Assembly: GCF_030690345.1 (NCBI RefSeq)
Contig: NZ_JAUYGV010000001.1
Span: 496,001 to 560,000 of the forward strand
Length of the DNA stretch: 64,000 nt
Direction of reading: 5' to 3'
Source of the DNA: Rheinheimera sp.
GTDB lineage: Bacteria > Pseudomonadota > Gammaproteobacteria > Enterobacterales > Alteromonadaceae
The notes under the pieces were generated by a model, which did not search any database, had not been told where the DNA came from, and worked only from the letters and a program-made list of their open reading frames with translations. How positions within the stretch are numbered: position 1 is the first letter of the stretch; each line of letters begins with the position of its first letter. Shown here one piece after another: positions 1 to 9,367 of this stretch. A program made the translations under genes and the position numbers.

Positions 1-102
1 TGCAAATTCATGGCTATTTTCCGTTCATTTGAATATGGAGGCTGGCCACTATGGTCCAACCTGACTTTGATCGGCGCGTATTATAATGCCAATCGGTTTG
101 AT

Positions 103-137
103 AAAAAATGCTGTTGTCACAAAACAACAGCATTTTT
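103..137. terminator. Terminator after sucB
   Basis: Nine-base arms TGCTGTTGT (109-117) and ACAACAGCA (124-132) enclose a 6-nt loop and are flanked by an A-run (103-108) and a T-run (133-137). It therefore reads as a Rho-independent terminator on either strand. It lies 19 bp past the sucB stop codon and probably ends the sdh-suc transcript. Confidence 0.85.
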
Positions 138-156
138 AGTTATTTTCTCTGAATAA

Positions 157-1356
157 TTAAATATCCAGCAAAATACGGGTTGGGTCTTCCAGCAACTCTT
201 TAATGGTTACCAGGAAGCCGACTGACTCTTTACCGTCGATAATACGGTGATCGTAAGACAGTGCCAGATACATCATTGGCAGAATTTCCATCTTGCCATC
301 CACTACCATGACGCGATCCTGGATTTTATGCATACCCAAAATGGCGGACTGTGGCGGGTTGATAATTGGCGTAGACATTAACGAGCCGAACACACCACCG
401 TTAGTGATGGTGAAGTTACCACCGGTTAAATCGTCCATCGACAACTTACCGTCACGGCCTTTTAAGGCTAAATCTTTAATGGCTTTTTCAATCTCAGCCA
501 GGTTCATTTTGTCGCAATCACGCAGTACCGGCGTTACCAGGCCACGTGGTGTAGACACCGCAATGCTGATATCGAAGTAGTTGTGGTAAACGATATCGTC
601 GCCATCAATAGCAGCGTTTACTTCAGGGAAGCGTTTCAGCGCTTCAGTTACCGCTTTAACATAGAACGACATAAAGCCTAAACGGATACCGTGACGCTTT
701 TCAAACACGTCCTGGTATTGCTTACGCAGGTCCATAATCGGCTTCATGTTCACTTCGTTGAAGGTGGTTAACATAGCCGTGGAGTTTTTCGCTTCTAACA
801 GACGGTTAGCGATGGTTTTGCGTAAACGTGTCATAGGCACACGTTTCTGGCTACGATCACCGGCTACAGCTGCAGGAGCTGATGCCGCAGCCGCCGCTTT
901 AGCAGGCGCACCGGCAACAAACTTCTCTACGTCTTCTTTGGTAACACGGCCATTTTTGCCAGTGCCTTTAATTTTGCCGGCGTCTAAGCCTTTCTCGGCA
1001 ATCATGCGGCGCACAGACGGGCTTAAGGCATCGTCGTTGCTGTCGTCTGAGGCAACTGGTGCAGCTTCAGCTTTAGCATCATCTTTTTTGGCCGGGGCGT
1101 CGTCTTTTTTCGCCGCCGGTGCACCACCGGCTTCCATTTTGCCGATCACTTCTTCAGCCGTTACGGTCGCACCGGTGTCATGAATGATTTCACCCATTAC
1201 GCCGTCGGCCTGGGCAACAACTTCAAGTACTACTTTGTCAGTTTCAATATCAACTAATACCTGGTCGCGTGTTACGGCTTCGCCTGCTTTAACGTGCCAG
1301 GTGGCGATGGTTGCATCTGCAACGGATTCTGGCAGTACGGGTACTTTAATTTCCAC
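157..1356 (-). CDS. sucB: Dihydrolipoyllysine succinyltransferase (2-oxoglutarate dehydrogenase E2)
   Basis: E2 core of the 2-oxoglutarate dehydrogenase complex; it moves the succinyl group from E1 to CoA through a swinging lipoyl arm. The 399-residue protein has one lipoyl domain (about 1-75, modified lysine K41 in the ETDKVVLEV motif), an Ala/Lys-rich linker, an E3/E1-binding domain (about 110-147), a second Ala-rich linker and the acyltransferase domain (about 170-399) with the catalytic H370 and D374 in the DHRIIDG motif. The start is GTG, preceded by AAAGGTG at good spacing. It is the last gene of sdhCDAB-sucAB, 66 bp after sucA, with a hairpin in that gap. A terminator follows, so sucCD does not continue directly from it. 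Confidence 0.97.
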   Translation of the reverse strand: MEIKVPVLPESVADATIATWHVKAGEAVTRDQVLVDIETDKVVLEVVAQADGVMGEIIHDTGATVTAEEVIGKMEAGGAPAAKKDDAPAKKDDAKAEAAPVASDDSNDDALSPSVRRMIAEKGLDAGKIKGTGKNGRVTKEDVEKFVAGAPAKAAAAASAPAAVAGDRSQKRVPMTRLRKTIANRLLEAKNSTAMLTTFNEVNMKPIMDLRKQYQDVFEKRHGIRLGFMSFYVKAVTEALKRFPEVNAAIDGDDIVYHNYFDISIAVSTPRGLVTPVLRDCDKMNLAEIEKAIKDLALKGRDGKLSMDDLTGGNFTITNGGVFGSLMSTPIINPPQSAILGMHKIQDRVMVVDGKMEILPMMYLALSYDHRIIDGKESVGFLVTIKELLEDPTRILLDI

Positions 1357-1393
1357 TTTTTCACCTTTTACCGGTTGGTCTTATTTCGTTCAA

Positions 1394-1414
1394 CCGGCCC
1401 GCAGCGCGGGCCGG
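1394..1414 (-). other. Strong GC hairpin between sucA and sucB
   Basis: Perfect 9-bp arms CCGGCCCGC (1394-1402) and GCGGGCCGG (1406-1414) with a 3-nt loop lie in the 66-bp sucA-sucB gap. No T-run follows on the minus strand, so this is not a classical terminator. A role in mRNA stability or processing that sets the E1:E2 ratio is inferred. Confidence 0.65.
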
Positions 1415-1422
1415 ACAAGTCA

Positions 1423-4233
1423 TTATTTAATGCTCAGCGCGTCGTTAACCAAAGCCTGTTGCTGCTTGTTATGCACCGACAGATAACCCACTGCCGGCGA
1501 TGACGAAGCGTCACGACCTGAGTAAGTCAGATAGCCTGCTTTAGGAATAGCTGCACGGAAATGGTGCTGGCTGCAATACCAGGCTCCCTGGTTTTGCGGC
1601 TCTTCCTGACACCAGACAAAGTCTGTAACGTGCTGGTACTGGCTTAACACTTCGGCCATTTCTTCGTGCGGGAACGGGTACAACTGCTCAACACGCACTA
1701 TAGCCACGTCTTTTTGCTCGCGCTTACGCCGCTCTTCCAGCAGTTCGTAGTACACCTTACCGCTACAGAACACCACACGCTTAACATCTTTTGGCTTAAG
1801 ATCGTCTATCTCACCAATCACGTTGTGGAACTTGCCGTCTGCCAGCTCTTCCAGCGTAGAGGTTGCCAGCGGGTGGCGCAGTAACGATTTAGGCGACATC
1901 ACGATCAGCGGACGACGCATTGGCCGTACCATCTGACGGCGCAACATATTAAACACCTGCGCTGGTGTAGTCGGGATACAGACCTGCATATTGTGATCAG
2001 CACATAATTGCAGGAAACGTTCCAGACGGGCTGAAGAGTGCTCCGGGCCCTGGCCTTCGTAGCCGTGTGGCAGCAGTAATGTTAAGCCACACAAGCGGCC
2101 CCACTTTTGCTCGCCTGAGCTTAAGAACTGGTCAATTACCACCTGAGCGCCGTTGGCGAAGTCACCAAACTGCCCTTCCCAAATAACCATGGCACGTGGC
2201 TCTGCGGTGGCATAGCCGTATTCAAACGCCAGTACCGCTTCTTCTGACAAGGCAGAGTCATATACCTGGAACGGGCCCTGGTCGTCACTGATATGCTCCA
2301 GTGGAATATGGGTGCTGCCGTCTGTTTGGTTATGCAATACCGCATGGCGGTGGAAGAAAGTACCGCGGCCGGAGTCCTGGCCAACAATACGAATGCGGCT
2401 GCCCTCGGCTACCGTTGAAGCATAAGCCAGGATCTCGGCAAAGCCCCAATCAATTTTCTTCTCGCCTGCCAACATCAAGGCACGGTCTTCATATACGCGG
2501 CCAACCTGACGTTGCAATGTATGCGACGACGGAATAGCAGTGGCTTTTTTGCCCAGTTCAACCAGTTTTTCTACCGATACGCTGGCGTCATAAGTGGCAT
2601 CCCAGTCGTGACCGATAAAGGGTGTCCAGTCGACAGAAGTCTCTGTCATTGGCCGCCACTCTTCTACCACGCAATCGCCTTTATCCAGCGCATCACGGTA
2701 TTGCTCGGTCATTTCACTGATTTGCTCAGTGCTGAATAAACCTTCGGCTACCAGCTTCTGCGCATAAATTTCACGTGGTATCGGGTGTTTTTTAATTTTC
2801 TGATACATCAACGGCTGCGTTGCATTTGGCTCGTCAGCTTCGTTGTGGCCATTACGGCGGTAACATACCAGGTCAATTACCACGTCACGCTTAAAGGTAT
2901 TACGGTAATCCACTGCCAGTTGCGCGACAAACACCACAGCTTCCGGGTCATCACCGTTAACATGGAATATCGGTGCCTGCACCATTTTCGCGATGTCAGT
3001 ACAGTATTCTGTAGAGCGGGTATCTTCCTGCTTTGAGGTGGTAAAGCCTACCTGGTTGTTGATCACCAGACGGATAGTACCACCCACCTTAAAGGCACGG
3101 GTTTGCGAAATATTAAAGGTTTCGGCTACCACACCCTGGCCGGCAAAGGCCGAGTCACCATGAATGGTAATGGGCAACGCAAGGGAACCGTCGGTACAAC
3201 CGCGACGGTCTAAACGCGCGCGTACCGAGCCCATCACTACCGGGTTTACAATTTCCAGGTGTGACGGGTTAAACGCCAGCGCTAAATGCACATTGCCACC
3301 GGCTGTTTCAAAATCAGACGAGAAACCCATATGGTATTTCACGTCACCGGCACCGACGACTTCATACTTACCGGCAAATTCATCAAATAATTTTGACGGG
3401 TTTTTACCCAGTACGTTAATTAAGGTGTTTAAGCGGCCGCGGTGCGCCATACCGATAACGCAGTCTTTCGCACCCTGCTCGCCGGCACGGTGGATCATGG
3501 CTTTAAGCATTGGCACCATGGCATCACCGCCTTCCAAACCAAAACGCTTTGCGCCCGGGAATTTGGATGACAGGTATTTCTCCAGGCCATCTGCCGCAAC
3601 CAGGCCTTTCAGAATACGGGTTTTGGCGGCTTTATCATAAGAAGGCGCTGACTGAATAGATTCCAGGCGCTGCTGGATCCAACGTTTTTCGTCGGTGGAG
3701 ACGATGTGCATGTACTCGGCACCGATAGAACCACAGTAGGTTTTCTCCAGTGCTTTGTGCAATTCACCTAATTTCATTGTTTCTTTGCCAATGGCAAATG
3801 ATCCAACATTGAACTCTGTATCGTAATCACTCTCGGACAGGTCGTGATAAGACAACTCTAAGTCACGCACGCGAGATTGCTTCCACAAGCCCAGCGGGTC
3901 TAAATTAGCCTGCTGATGGCCGCGAAAGCGGAAAGAGTTAATCAGTTGCAACACTTTAACCTGACGACTGTCGGCGGCGGTGCCGGAATTGACCACCACC
4001 ACTTCACGGTGTTTATTGCGGGCCAAGTCGGCAAACTGCTGTCTGACGTCTGAGTGACAGGTTTCAAGATCGACACCGTCAAGTTTTGGCAGTTTGGCGA
4101 AAAACTCACGCCATTCATCACCAACGCTGGTAGGTTCAGCTAAGTAGGATTCATAGAGCTCATCGACGTAGGCCATGTTGCCGCCGCCAAGATGAGAAGA
4201 CTCTAACCACGCCTTCATTACACCTTCGTGCAT
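1423..4233 (-). CDS. sucA: 2-oxoglutarate dehydrogenase E1 component
   Basis: Thiamine-diphosphate-dependent E1 subunit that decarboxylates 2-oxoglutarate and succinylates the E2 lipoyl group. The 936-residue length matches the family. The N-terminus (KAWLESSHLGGGN, then YVDELYESYL) matches the E2-binding helix of the Escherichia coli enzyme and supports the ATG start. Visible family motifs include GMAHRGRLN near residue 260, the cofactor-binding stretch HGDSAFAGQG followed by NNQVGFTT, and the late EGQFGDFANGAQ and GYEGQGPEHSSAR blocks. It follows sdhB after 102 bp that hold an attenuator-like terminator, so its expression may be partly uncoupled from sdh. Confidence 0.98.
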   Translation of the reverse strand: MHEGVMKAWLESSHLGGGNMAYVDELYESYLAEPTSVGDEWREFFAKLPKLDGVDLETCHSDVRQQFADLARNKHREVVVVNSGTAADSRQVKVLQLINSFRFRGHQQANLDPLGLWKQSRVRDLELSYHDLSESDYDTEFNVGSFAIGKETMKLGELHKALEKTYCGSIGAEYMHIVSTDEKRWIQQRLESIQSAPSYDKAAKTRILKGLVAADGLEKYLSSKFPGAKRFGLEGGDAMVPMLKAMIHRAGEQGAKDCVIGMAHRGRLNTLINVLGKNPSKLFDEFAGKYEVVGAGDVKYHMGFSSDFETAGGNVHLALAFNPSHLEIVNPVVMGSVRARLDRRGCTDGSLALPITIHGDSAFAGQGVVAETFNISQTRAFKVGGTIRLVINNQVGFTTSKQEDTRSTEYCTDIAKMVQAPIFHVNGDDPEAVVFVAQLAVDYRNTFKRDVVIDLVCYRRNGHNEADEPNATQPLMYQKIKKHPIPREIYAQKLVAEGLFSTEQISEMTEQYRDALDKGDCVVEEWRPMTETSVDWTPFIGHDWDATYDASVSVEKLVELGKKATAIPSSHTLQRQVGRVYEDRALMLAGEKKIDWGFAEILAYASTVAEGSRIRIVGQDSGRGTFFHRHAVLHNQTDGSTHIPLEHISDDQGPFQVYDSALSEEAVLAFEYGYATAEPRAMVIWEGQFGDFANGAQVVIDQFLSSGEQKWGRLCGLTLLLPHGYEGQGPEHSSARLERFLQLCADHNMQVCIPTTPAQVFNMLRRQMVRPMRRPLIVMSPKSLLRHPLATSTLEELADGKFHNVIGEIDDLKPKDVKRVVFCSGKVYYELLEERRKREQKDVAIVRVEQLYPFPHEEMAEVLSQYQHVTDFVWCQEEPQNQGAWYCSQHHFRAAIPKAGYLTYSGRDASSSPAVGYLSVHNKQQQALVNDALSIK

Positions 4234-4271
4234 TTAGTTTCCCTTAATTTCCGCGCACCTGGAAAAAGTAG

Positions 4272-4310
4272 CAAAAAAATGGCCCGGTTGCATACAACCA
4301 GGCTATTTTT
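4272..4310. terminator. Terminator/attenuator between sdhB and sucA
   Basis: On the minus strand AGCCTGGTTG, a 4-nt loop and CAACCGGGCC form a 10-bp stem with two G-U pairs, followed at once by A and seven Ts. The plus strand also ends in a T-run. It sits just after sdhB inside the operon and should let only part of the sdh transcripts reach sucA, or it separates the operons if sucA has its own promoter. Confidence 0.75.
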
Positions 4311-4335
4311 CATGCACATACCAAAAAAGGGCGCA

Positions 4336-5055
4336 TTACAGCGCCCGGTTTAACAACATAGATTTAATTTCGCCAATCGCTTTGGTAGGGTTTAAGCCCT
4401 TAGGACATACGTTAACGCAGTTCATGATGCCATGGCAGCGGAATACGCTGAATGCATCATCCAAATCGTTTAAGCGTTGCTCAGTTGCCGTATCGCGGCT
4501 GTCTGCCAGGAAACGGTAAGCATGCAGTAAACCGGCCGGGCCGATAAACTTGTCCGGGTTCCACCAAAATGACGGGCAAGAGGTAGAACAACAGGCACAC
4601 AGAATACACTCGTACAAACCATCCAGTTTAGCGCGCTCTTCCGGTGACTGCAGGTACTCACCGGCCGGTGGTAACTTGCTGTCATTGATCAGGTACGGCT
4701 TCACTTTCTCGTACTGGGTGTAAAACTGGCTCATGTCGACCACCAGGTCACGCACTACCGGTAAACCCGGTAATGGACGAACCACAATTTTACCGCCTTT
4801 TAAACCTGCGGCTGATAAAGGCGTAATACAGGCCAGACCGTTTTTACCGTTAATGTTCAAACCATCTGAACCGCATACGCCTTCACGGCAGCTGCGACGG
4901 AACGATAAACCCGGGTCTTGCTCTTTTAACTTAATCAGCGCGTCCAGCACCATCATATCCCGGCCTTCCGGGTTATCCAGGGTGTAATCCTGCATGCGCG
5001 GCGCTTTGTCGACATCAGGGTTGTAACGATAGATTGAGAATACCAACTTCTTCAT
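4336..5055 (-). CDS. sdhB: Succinate dehydrogenase iron-sulfur subunit
   Basis: Electron-transfer subunit of complex II, carrying electrons from the SdhA flavin to quinone at SdhC/D. In its 239 residues the three cluster sites are complete: the [2Fe-2S] site C56, C61, D64 and C76 (the Asp ligand as in E. coli), the [4Fe-4S] site C150, C153, C156 and C217, and the [3Fe-4S] site C160, C207 and C213. It lies 12 bp after sdhA and is clearly co-transcribed. The start is ATG and nothing is unusual. Confidence 0.98.
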   Translation of the reverse strand: MKKLVFSIYRYNPDVDKAPRMQDYTLDNPEGRDMMVLDALIKLKEQDPGLSFRRSCREGVCGSDGLNINGKNGLACITPLSAAGLKGGKIVVRPLPGLPVVRDLVVDMSQFYTQYEKVKPYLINDSKLPPAGEYLQSPEERAKLDGLYECILCACCSTSCPSFWWNPDKFIGPAGLLHAYRFLADSRDTATEQRLNDLDDAFSVFRCHGIMNCVNVCPKGLNPTKAIGEIKSMLLNRAL

Positions 5056-5067
5056 CGCTGTGCCCTC

Positions 5068-6840
5068 TTAGTACGTACGTGCTTTAGGCGCAAAAGCTTC
5101 ACGGAACTTAGGTTCCAGATTTACTTTACGCTTAAACATTGATTCGGATTCCGGTGTATACACACTGTGGCATAACCAGTTTTCATCATCGCGATCCGGG
5201 AAATCAAAACGGGCATGAGCACCGCGGCTTTCGGTACGGAAGTTAGCCGCCACCGCAGTTGAAAACGCCGTTTCCATCAGGTTGTCCAGCTCTAAGCATT
5301 CAATACGCGCGGTATTAAAATCTGAGCTCTTATCATCCAGACGGGCAAACTGTAACCGTTCACGAATTTCTTTTAACTCAGCCAAACCTTCAGCCATGGC
5401 AACACCTTCACGGAATACCGAGAAGTTCAGCTGCATACATTTTTGCAGGTCTTTCTTAATTTGCACCGGGTCTTCACCCTGGCCTGGCTTGGTATCTTCC
5501 CAGCGCTGAGTACGCGCTAAAGCAGCGTCCACGTCTGATTGCGATGCAGCACGGGCTTCAGAAGTTGCCGCCAGCGCTTCACCTAAATGTAAGCCGGTAG
5601 CACGGCCAAACACCACTAAGTCCAGCAGTGAGTTACCGCCTAAACGGTTAGCACCGTGTACTGACACACAAGCGATTTCACCACAGGCAAATAAGCCGGC
5701 AACAATAGTCTCGCCGCCATCGGCTGTGGGTTTAATCACCTGGCCATGCACGTTAGTCGGAATACCACCCATCATATAGTGACAAGTTGGAATAACCGGG
5801 ATCGGCTCTTTTACCGGGTCAACGTGCGCAAACGTTTTTGACAGCTCACACACACCAGGCAAACGGCTTTCTAATACTTCCGCACCTAAGTGGTCTAATT
5901 TAAGTTTAATGTGTACACCCCAGGGGCCATCACAACCGCGACCTTCACGAATTTCCGTCATCATGGAGCGGGCAACCACGTCACGACCGGCTAAATCTTT
6001 CGCGTTAGGCGCATAACGCTCCATAAAGCGCTCGCCGTCTTTGTTCAGCAGGTAACCGCCTTCACCGCGACAGCCTTCAGTCACCAGGGTTCCCGCACCG
6101 GCGATACCGGTTGGGTGGAATTGCCACATTTCCATGTCCTGCAGCGGTACACCGGCACGCAGCGCCATACCTACACCGTCACCGGTGTTAATGTGCGCGT
6201 TGGTGGTAGAAGCATAAATACGACCTGCACCACCGGTTGCCAACACCGTTGCTTTGGCTTTGAAATAAACGATTTCGCCGGTTTCAATATCAATCGCTGT
6301 ACAACCCACCACAGCACCGTCCTGGTTTTTCACCAGATCAAGCGCATACCACTCAGAGAATACCTGAGTCTTGTTTTTTACGTTTTGCTGATACAGCAGG
6401 TGCAATAAAGCGTGACCGGTACGGTCTGCAGCAGCAGCAGTACGGGCAGCTTGCTCGCCACCGAAGTTCTTAGACTGGCCACCAAACGGACGCTGGTACA
6501 CGCGGCCATTTTCAAAGCGGGAGAAAGGTAAGCCCATATTCTCCAGCTCAGTAATCGCTTCCGGGCCGGTTTTACACATGTATTCGATAGCGTCCTGGTC
6601 ACCGATATAATCAGAACCTTTAACAGTATCAAACATGTGCCATTCCCAGTTATCCGGGTGGCTGTTACCCAGTGCTACAGTAATACCGCCCTGGGCAGAT
6701 ACCGTGTGCGAACGGGTTGGAAACACTTTGGATAATAAGGCACAGCTTAAACCAGATTGGGTAATTTGCAGTGCGGCGCGCATACCGGCACCACCTGCGC
6801 CAATTACGATGGCGTCAAACTCTCTTACAGGAATAGTCAC
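5068..6840 (-). CDS. sdhA: Succinate dehydrogenase flavoprotein subunit
   Basis: Catalytic subunit of complex II that oxidises succinate to fumarate. The 590-residue protein aligns along its whole length with E. coli SdhA as I recall it. It has the [10 protein letters not shown] dinucleotide-binding loop at 14-23, the covalent-FAD histidine H45 in the SHTVSAQGG motif, the HPTGIAGAG active-site block and the C-terminal [10 protein letters not shown] block. The start is GTG placed directly after the sdhD TAA with no spacer, so translation is probably coupled to sdhD. Confidence 0.98.
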   Translation of the reverse strand: MTIPVREFDAIVIGAGGAGMRAALQITQSGLSCALLSKVFPTRSHTVSAQGGITVALGNSHPDNWEWHMFDTVKGSDYIGDQDAIEYMCKTGPEAITELENMGLPFSRFENGRVYQRPFGGQSKNFGGEQAARTAAAADRTGHALLHLLYQQNVKNKTQVFSEWYALDLVKNQDGAVVGCTAIDIETGEIVYFKAKATVLATGGAGRIYASTTNAHINTGDGVGMALRAGVPLQDMEMWQFHPTGIAGAGTLVTEGCRGEGGYLLNKDGERFMERYAPNAKDLAGRDVVARSMMTEIREGRGCDGPWGVHIKLKLDHLGAEVLESRLPGVCELSKTFAHVDPVKEPIPVIPTCHYMMGGIPTNVHGQVIKPTADGGETIVAGLFACGEIACVSVHGANRLGGNSLLDLVVFGRATGLHLGEALAATSEARAASQSDVDAALARTQRWEDTKPGQGEDPVQIKKDLQKCMQLNFSVFREGVAMAEGLAELKEIRERLQFARLDDKSSDFNTARIECLELDNLMETAFSTAVAANFRTESRGAHARFDFPDRDDENWLCHSVYTPESESMFKRKVNLEPKFREAFAPKARTY

Positions 6841-7188
6841 TTAAGCACCCCACAGAACAAACAGGCCAACCGCAACATAAGCGAAAGCCAGCGCATAAAG
6901 GAAGAATTGTAATACTGCGCGCAGAGCCGCTGATTTGATGTAATCAGTCAGCACCTGCCACAAACCAATGCGGGTGTGCACGGCAATAGACACTAAAGCT
7001 AACAAGGTAAATACTTTTACCAGGATGTTGGCAAACAAGGCTTGCCACACTTCAAAGGTAACTTCCGGCGTAATAAGGAAGAAACCCAAAATAAATACGC
7101 TGTACAGCGCCAGCACTATGGCTGTTGCGCGCAGCGATACGTAATCCTGCACGCCATCGCGTTTCAGGCTTGCCTGGTTCAGAACCAT
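6841..7188 (-). CDS. sdhD: Succinate dehydrogenase membrane anchor subunit SdhD
   Basis: Small cytochrome b556 subunit that anchors SdhAB in the inner membrane and helps form the quinone site. With the start chosen here it has 115 residues and three membrane helices. H71 matches the E. coli haem ligand, and D82-Y83 match the quinone-site residues. Two nearby in-frame ATGs lie at 7194 and 7188. The AGGAG at 7196-7200 is one base from the first but seven from the second, so 7188 is chosen. The gene overlaps the end of sdhC by 10 bp. Confidence 0.95.
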   Translation of the reverse strand: MVLNQASLKRDGVQDYVSLRATAIVLALYSVFILGFFLITPEVTFEVWQALFANILVKVFTLLALVSIAVHTRIGLWQVLTDYIKSAALRAVLQFFLYALAFAYVAVGLFVLWGA

Positions 7189-7556
7189 AACCATACTCCT
7201 GCTAATACTGCTAATACTACCCAAAGCGCTATTGTTACCTTGGCGCTTAAGTTGCCGGATTTCAGCTCTTCCCAGTGTCCCATATCCATAATCAGATGAC
7301 GGATACCGCCAACCAGGTGATAGATAAGAACAGTGATGGTACCCCAGGCAATGAATTTAGCCAGGTGAGACGTCATCAGCTCTTTGACAAAATCAAAGCT
7401 CTGTTGGTCCTGTAGCGAATATGCCCAGGCCCAAATAACGAATACCAATGCGAAAAACAATGCCACCCCGGTAACCCGGTGTAAAATTGACGCTATGGCA
7501 GGTGCCGGAAACGATATGGTAGAGAGGTCTAGATTTACTGGTCTTTGTTTTTTCAC
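7179..7556 (-). CDS. sdhC: Succinate dehydrogenase cytochrome b556 subunit SdhC
   Basis: First gene of the operon and large membrane subunit of complex II. The 125-residue protein opens with KKQRPVNLDL, as in E. coli, and has three transmembrane helices. H80 in YHLVGGIRH corresponds to the haem ligand, and the SILHR motif near residue 23 lines the quinone pocket. The start is GTG (7554-7556); no in-frame ATG precedes it and the N-terminal alignment supports it. The ribosome site is weak. A promoter lies about 160 bp upstream. Confidence 0.95.
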   Translation of the reverse strand: MKKQRPVNLDLSTISFPAPAIASILHRVTGVALFFALVFVIWAWAYSLQDQQSFDFVKELMTSHLAKFIAWGTITVLIYHLVGGIRHLIMDMGHWEELKSGNLSAKVTIALWVVLAVLAGVWLWF

Positions 7557-7724
7557 AGTGCTTGCCCATCGATGCCCATTATCGAGCTCTTGTTGTCATT
7601 GTCGTTGTCATTGCTGTATAAACAGTCAACACCCAAAACCAATACACCTTATTGCTCAAGCTGGATCAGTCCTGCCGGATTCAGCAAAAAGTGCTTGCTG
7701 AGTGAACTGTTTAAAAACCGCAAT

Positions 7725-7753
7725 AGTATATATTTCGTGACTCGCTATTACAA
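7725..7753 (-). promoter_or_regulatory. sdhCDAB promoter
   Basis: On the minus strand, -35 TTGTAA (7748-7753) and -10 TATACT (7725-7730) are separated by exactly 17 bp, which is good sigma-70 form. The start of transcription should be near 7718. This is read from sequence only. Confidence 0.65.
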
Positions 7754-7862
7754 TTTTTGTTTGGTTTTACTCGAAAAAATCCGTATTTGAAACATTACAC
7801 ACTTTGCGCATTAGGGCAATAATACCAGAGTCGAATACTTATTAAGCAGAAACGCATTAAAA

Positions 7863-7893
7863 TTGACTTTAAGGGGTCGTTTGCAGTTAGAAT
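7863..7893 (+). promoter_or_regulatory. Possible gltA promoter
   Basis: -35 TTGACT (7863-7868) and -10 TAGAAT (7888-7893) are good hexamers, but the 19-bp spacer is longer than ideal. It lies about 55 bp before gltA, whose ribosome site AGGAGA is at 7938-7943. Confidence 0.45.
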
Positions 7894-7949
7894 AGCGACC
7901 AATTTGCTAAATTCCTTTAACCCGATACTACAACAACAGGAGAAATCCA

Positions 7950-9233
7950 ATGGCAGATAAAAAGGCCGTCGTGCAGATCGATGGGAAATCGTTCGAGTTG
8001 CCAATCTACTCTGGCAGCGCCGGCACAGACGTAATTGATGTTCGCGCCTTGGGTCAGCAAGGGTACTTCACTTTTGATCCGGGTTTTATGTCTACCGGTT
8101 CATGTGAATCTAAAATTACCTATATCGACGGCGACAACGGTGTGTTATTGCACCGCGGCTACCCGATTGAGCAGCTGGCAGACCATTCAGACTATCTTGA
8201 GCTGTGCTACCTGTTGTTAGAAGGTGAATTACCGCAAGCTGAGCAATACAACCAATTTAAGAACACCATTACCCGCCATACTATGGTGCACGAAAAAATT
8301 GCCTCTTTCTTCCAGGGCTTCCGTGTTGATGCTCACCCGATGGCGATGCTGTGTGGTGTAGTAGGCGCCTTATCGTCGTTCTATCACTCAGACCTGGACA
8401 TTAACGACCCGGAGCAGCGTAAACGTAGTGCACATCGCTTAATTGCCAAGTTGCCGACGATTTCTGCTATGGCGTACAAGTACACTGTAGGGCAGCCGTT
8501 TGTTTACCCACGCAATGACTTAAGCTATTCAGCTAACTTCCTGCATATGATGTTCTCTGTGCCGGCAGAAGATTACAAGGTAAGCCCTATTCTGGCTAAA
8601 GCGATGGACCGTATCTTTATGTTACATGCGGACCACGAGCAAAATGCCTCTACCTCTACTGTACGTTTAGCTGGTTCATCCGGTGCTAACCCTTATGCTT
8701 GTATCGCCGCTGGCGTAGCATCATTGTGGGGCCCGGCACACGGTGGCGCCAACGAAGCTTGTCTGAAGATGTTACAGCAAATTGGTTCTGTAGATCGCAT
8801 TCCTGAGTTTGTCGCCCGCGCCAAAGATAAAAATGACAGCTTCCGCCTGATGGGCTTTGGTCACCGCGTGTACAAAAACTTTGACCCGCGCGCCAAAGTT
8901 ATGCGCGATACCTGCCATGAAGTATTAAAAGAACTGAACATTAAAGATCCATTGCTAGATGTCGCGATGGAACTGGAGCGCATTGCGCTGTCTGATCCGT
9001 ACTTTATCGAGAAAAAACTCTATCCGAACGTGGATTTCTACAGTGGTATTATCTTAAAGGCCATTGGCATTCCAACCAGCATGTTCACGGTAATTTTTGC
9101 CATGTCACGCACCGTTGGCTGGATCTCACATTGGGACGAAATGCTCGGCGAAAAAGGCCACAAAATCGGCCGTCCGCGTCAGCTGTACACCGGCTACACT
9201 GCCCGTGATTTTAAACCGCTGAACAAACGTTAA
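7950..9233 (+). CDS. gltA: Citrate synthase (type II)
   Basis: Condenses oxaloacetate and acetyl-CoA to citrate, the entry step of the TCA cycle. The 427-residue length is that of the hexameric, NADH-sensitive Gram-negative type. The catalytic triad is visible: H264 in [11 protein letters not shown]305 in [13 protein letters not shown] and D362 in NVDFYSG. The start ATG has AGGAGA six bases upstream. It is divergent from sdhCDAB and ends in its own terminator. Confidence 0.98.
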   Translation: MADKKAVVQIDGKSFELPIYSGSAGTDVIDVRALGQQGYFTFDPGFMSTGSCESKITYIDGDNGVLLHRGYPIEQLADHSDYLELCYLLLEGELPQAEQYNQFKNTITRHTMVHEKIASFFQGFRVDAHPMAMLCGVVGALSSFYHSDLDINDPEQRKRSAHRLIAKLPTISAMAYKYTVGQPFVYPRNDLSYSANFLHMMFSVPAEDYKVSPILAKAMDRIFMLHADHEQNASTSTVRLAGSSGANPYACIAAGVASLWGPAHGGANEACLKMLQQIGSVDRIPEFVARAKDKNDSFRLMGFGHRVYKNFDPRAKVMRDTCHEVLKELNIKDPLLDVAMELERIALSDPYFIEKKLYPNVDFYSGIILKAIGIPTSMFTVIFAMSRTVGWISHWDEMLGEKGHKIGRPRQLYTGYTARDFKPLNKR

Positions 9234-9260
9234 TTTCACCGACACTTATTAATAGTGTTT

Positions 9261-9285
9261 AAAAAGCGGCTGCGGCCGCTTTTTT
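9261..9285 (+). terminator. gltA terminator
   Basis: AAGCGGC (9264-9270), a 4-nt loop and GCCGCTT (9275-9281) are followed by a T-run. It stands 30 bp after the gltA stop. Confidence 0.85.
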
Positions 9286-9367
9286 CTTGCCTGCCATCCG
9301 GCATCTGATTTGCGCCACTGCGTAAAAAAAGGCAAAATCGCGCCATCTTCATCAGGACCCCTGCCCT

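Larger units (their letters stand above)
7557..7949. promoter_or_regulatory. Shared control region of sdhC and gltA
   Basis: A 393-bp gene-free stretch between divergent TCA operons. It holds a minus-strand sdh promoter with a leader of about 160 nt, a plus-strand gltA promoter close to that gene, a 10-base direct repeat GTTGTCATTG at 7592-7601 and 7604-7613, and a small hairpin in the sdh leader (CAGCAA and TTGCTG, about 7682-7700). I saw no open reading frame worth calling. Confidence 0.7.

Noticed and set aside
67..87. Promoter with TATAAT at 82-87
   Set aside because: The nearest TTG-type -35 is only 9 bp away, and no gene start follows in the visible sequence.
3164..3640. 158-residue plus-strand frame inside sucA
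   Set aside because: Antisense to a strongly conserved coding region; basic, low-complexity translation.
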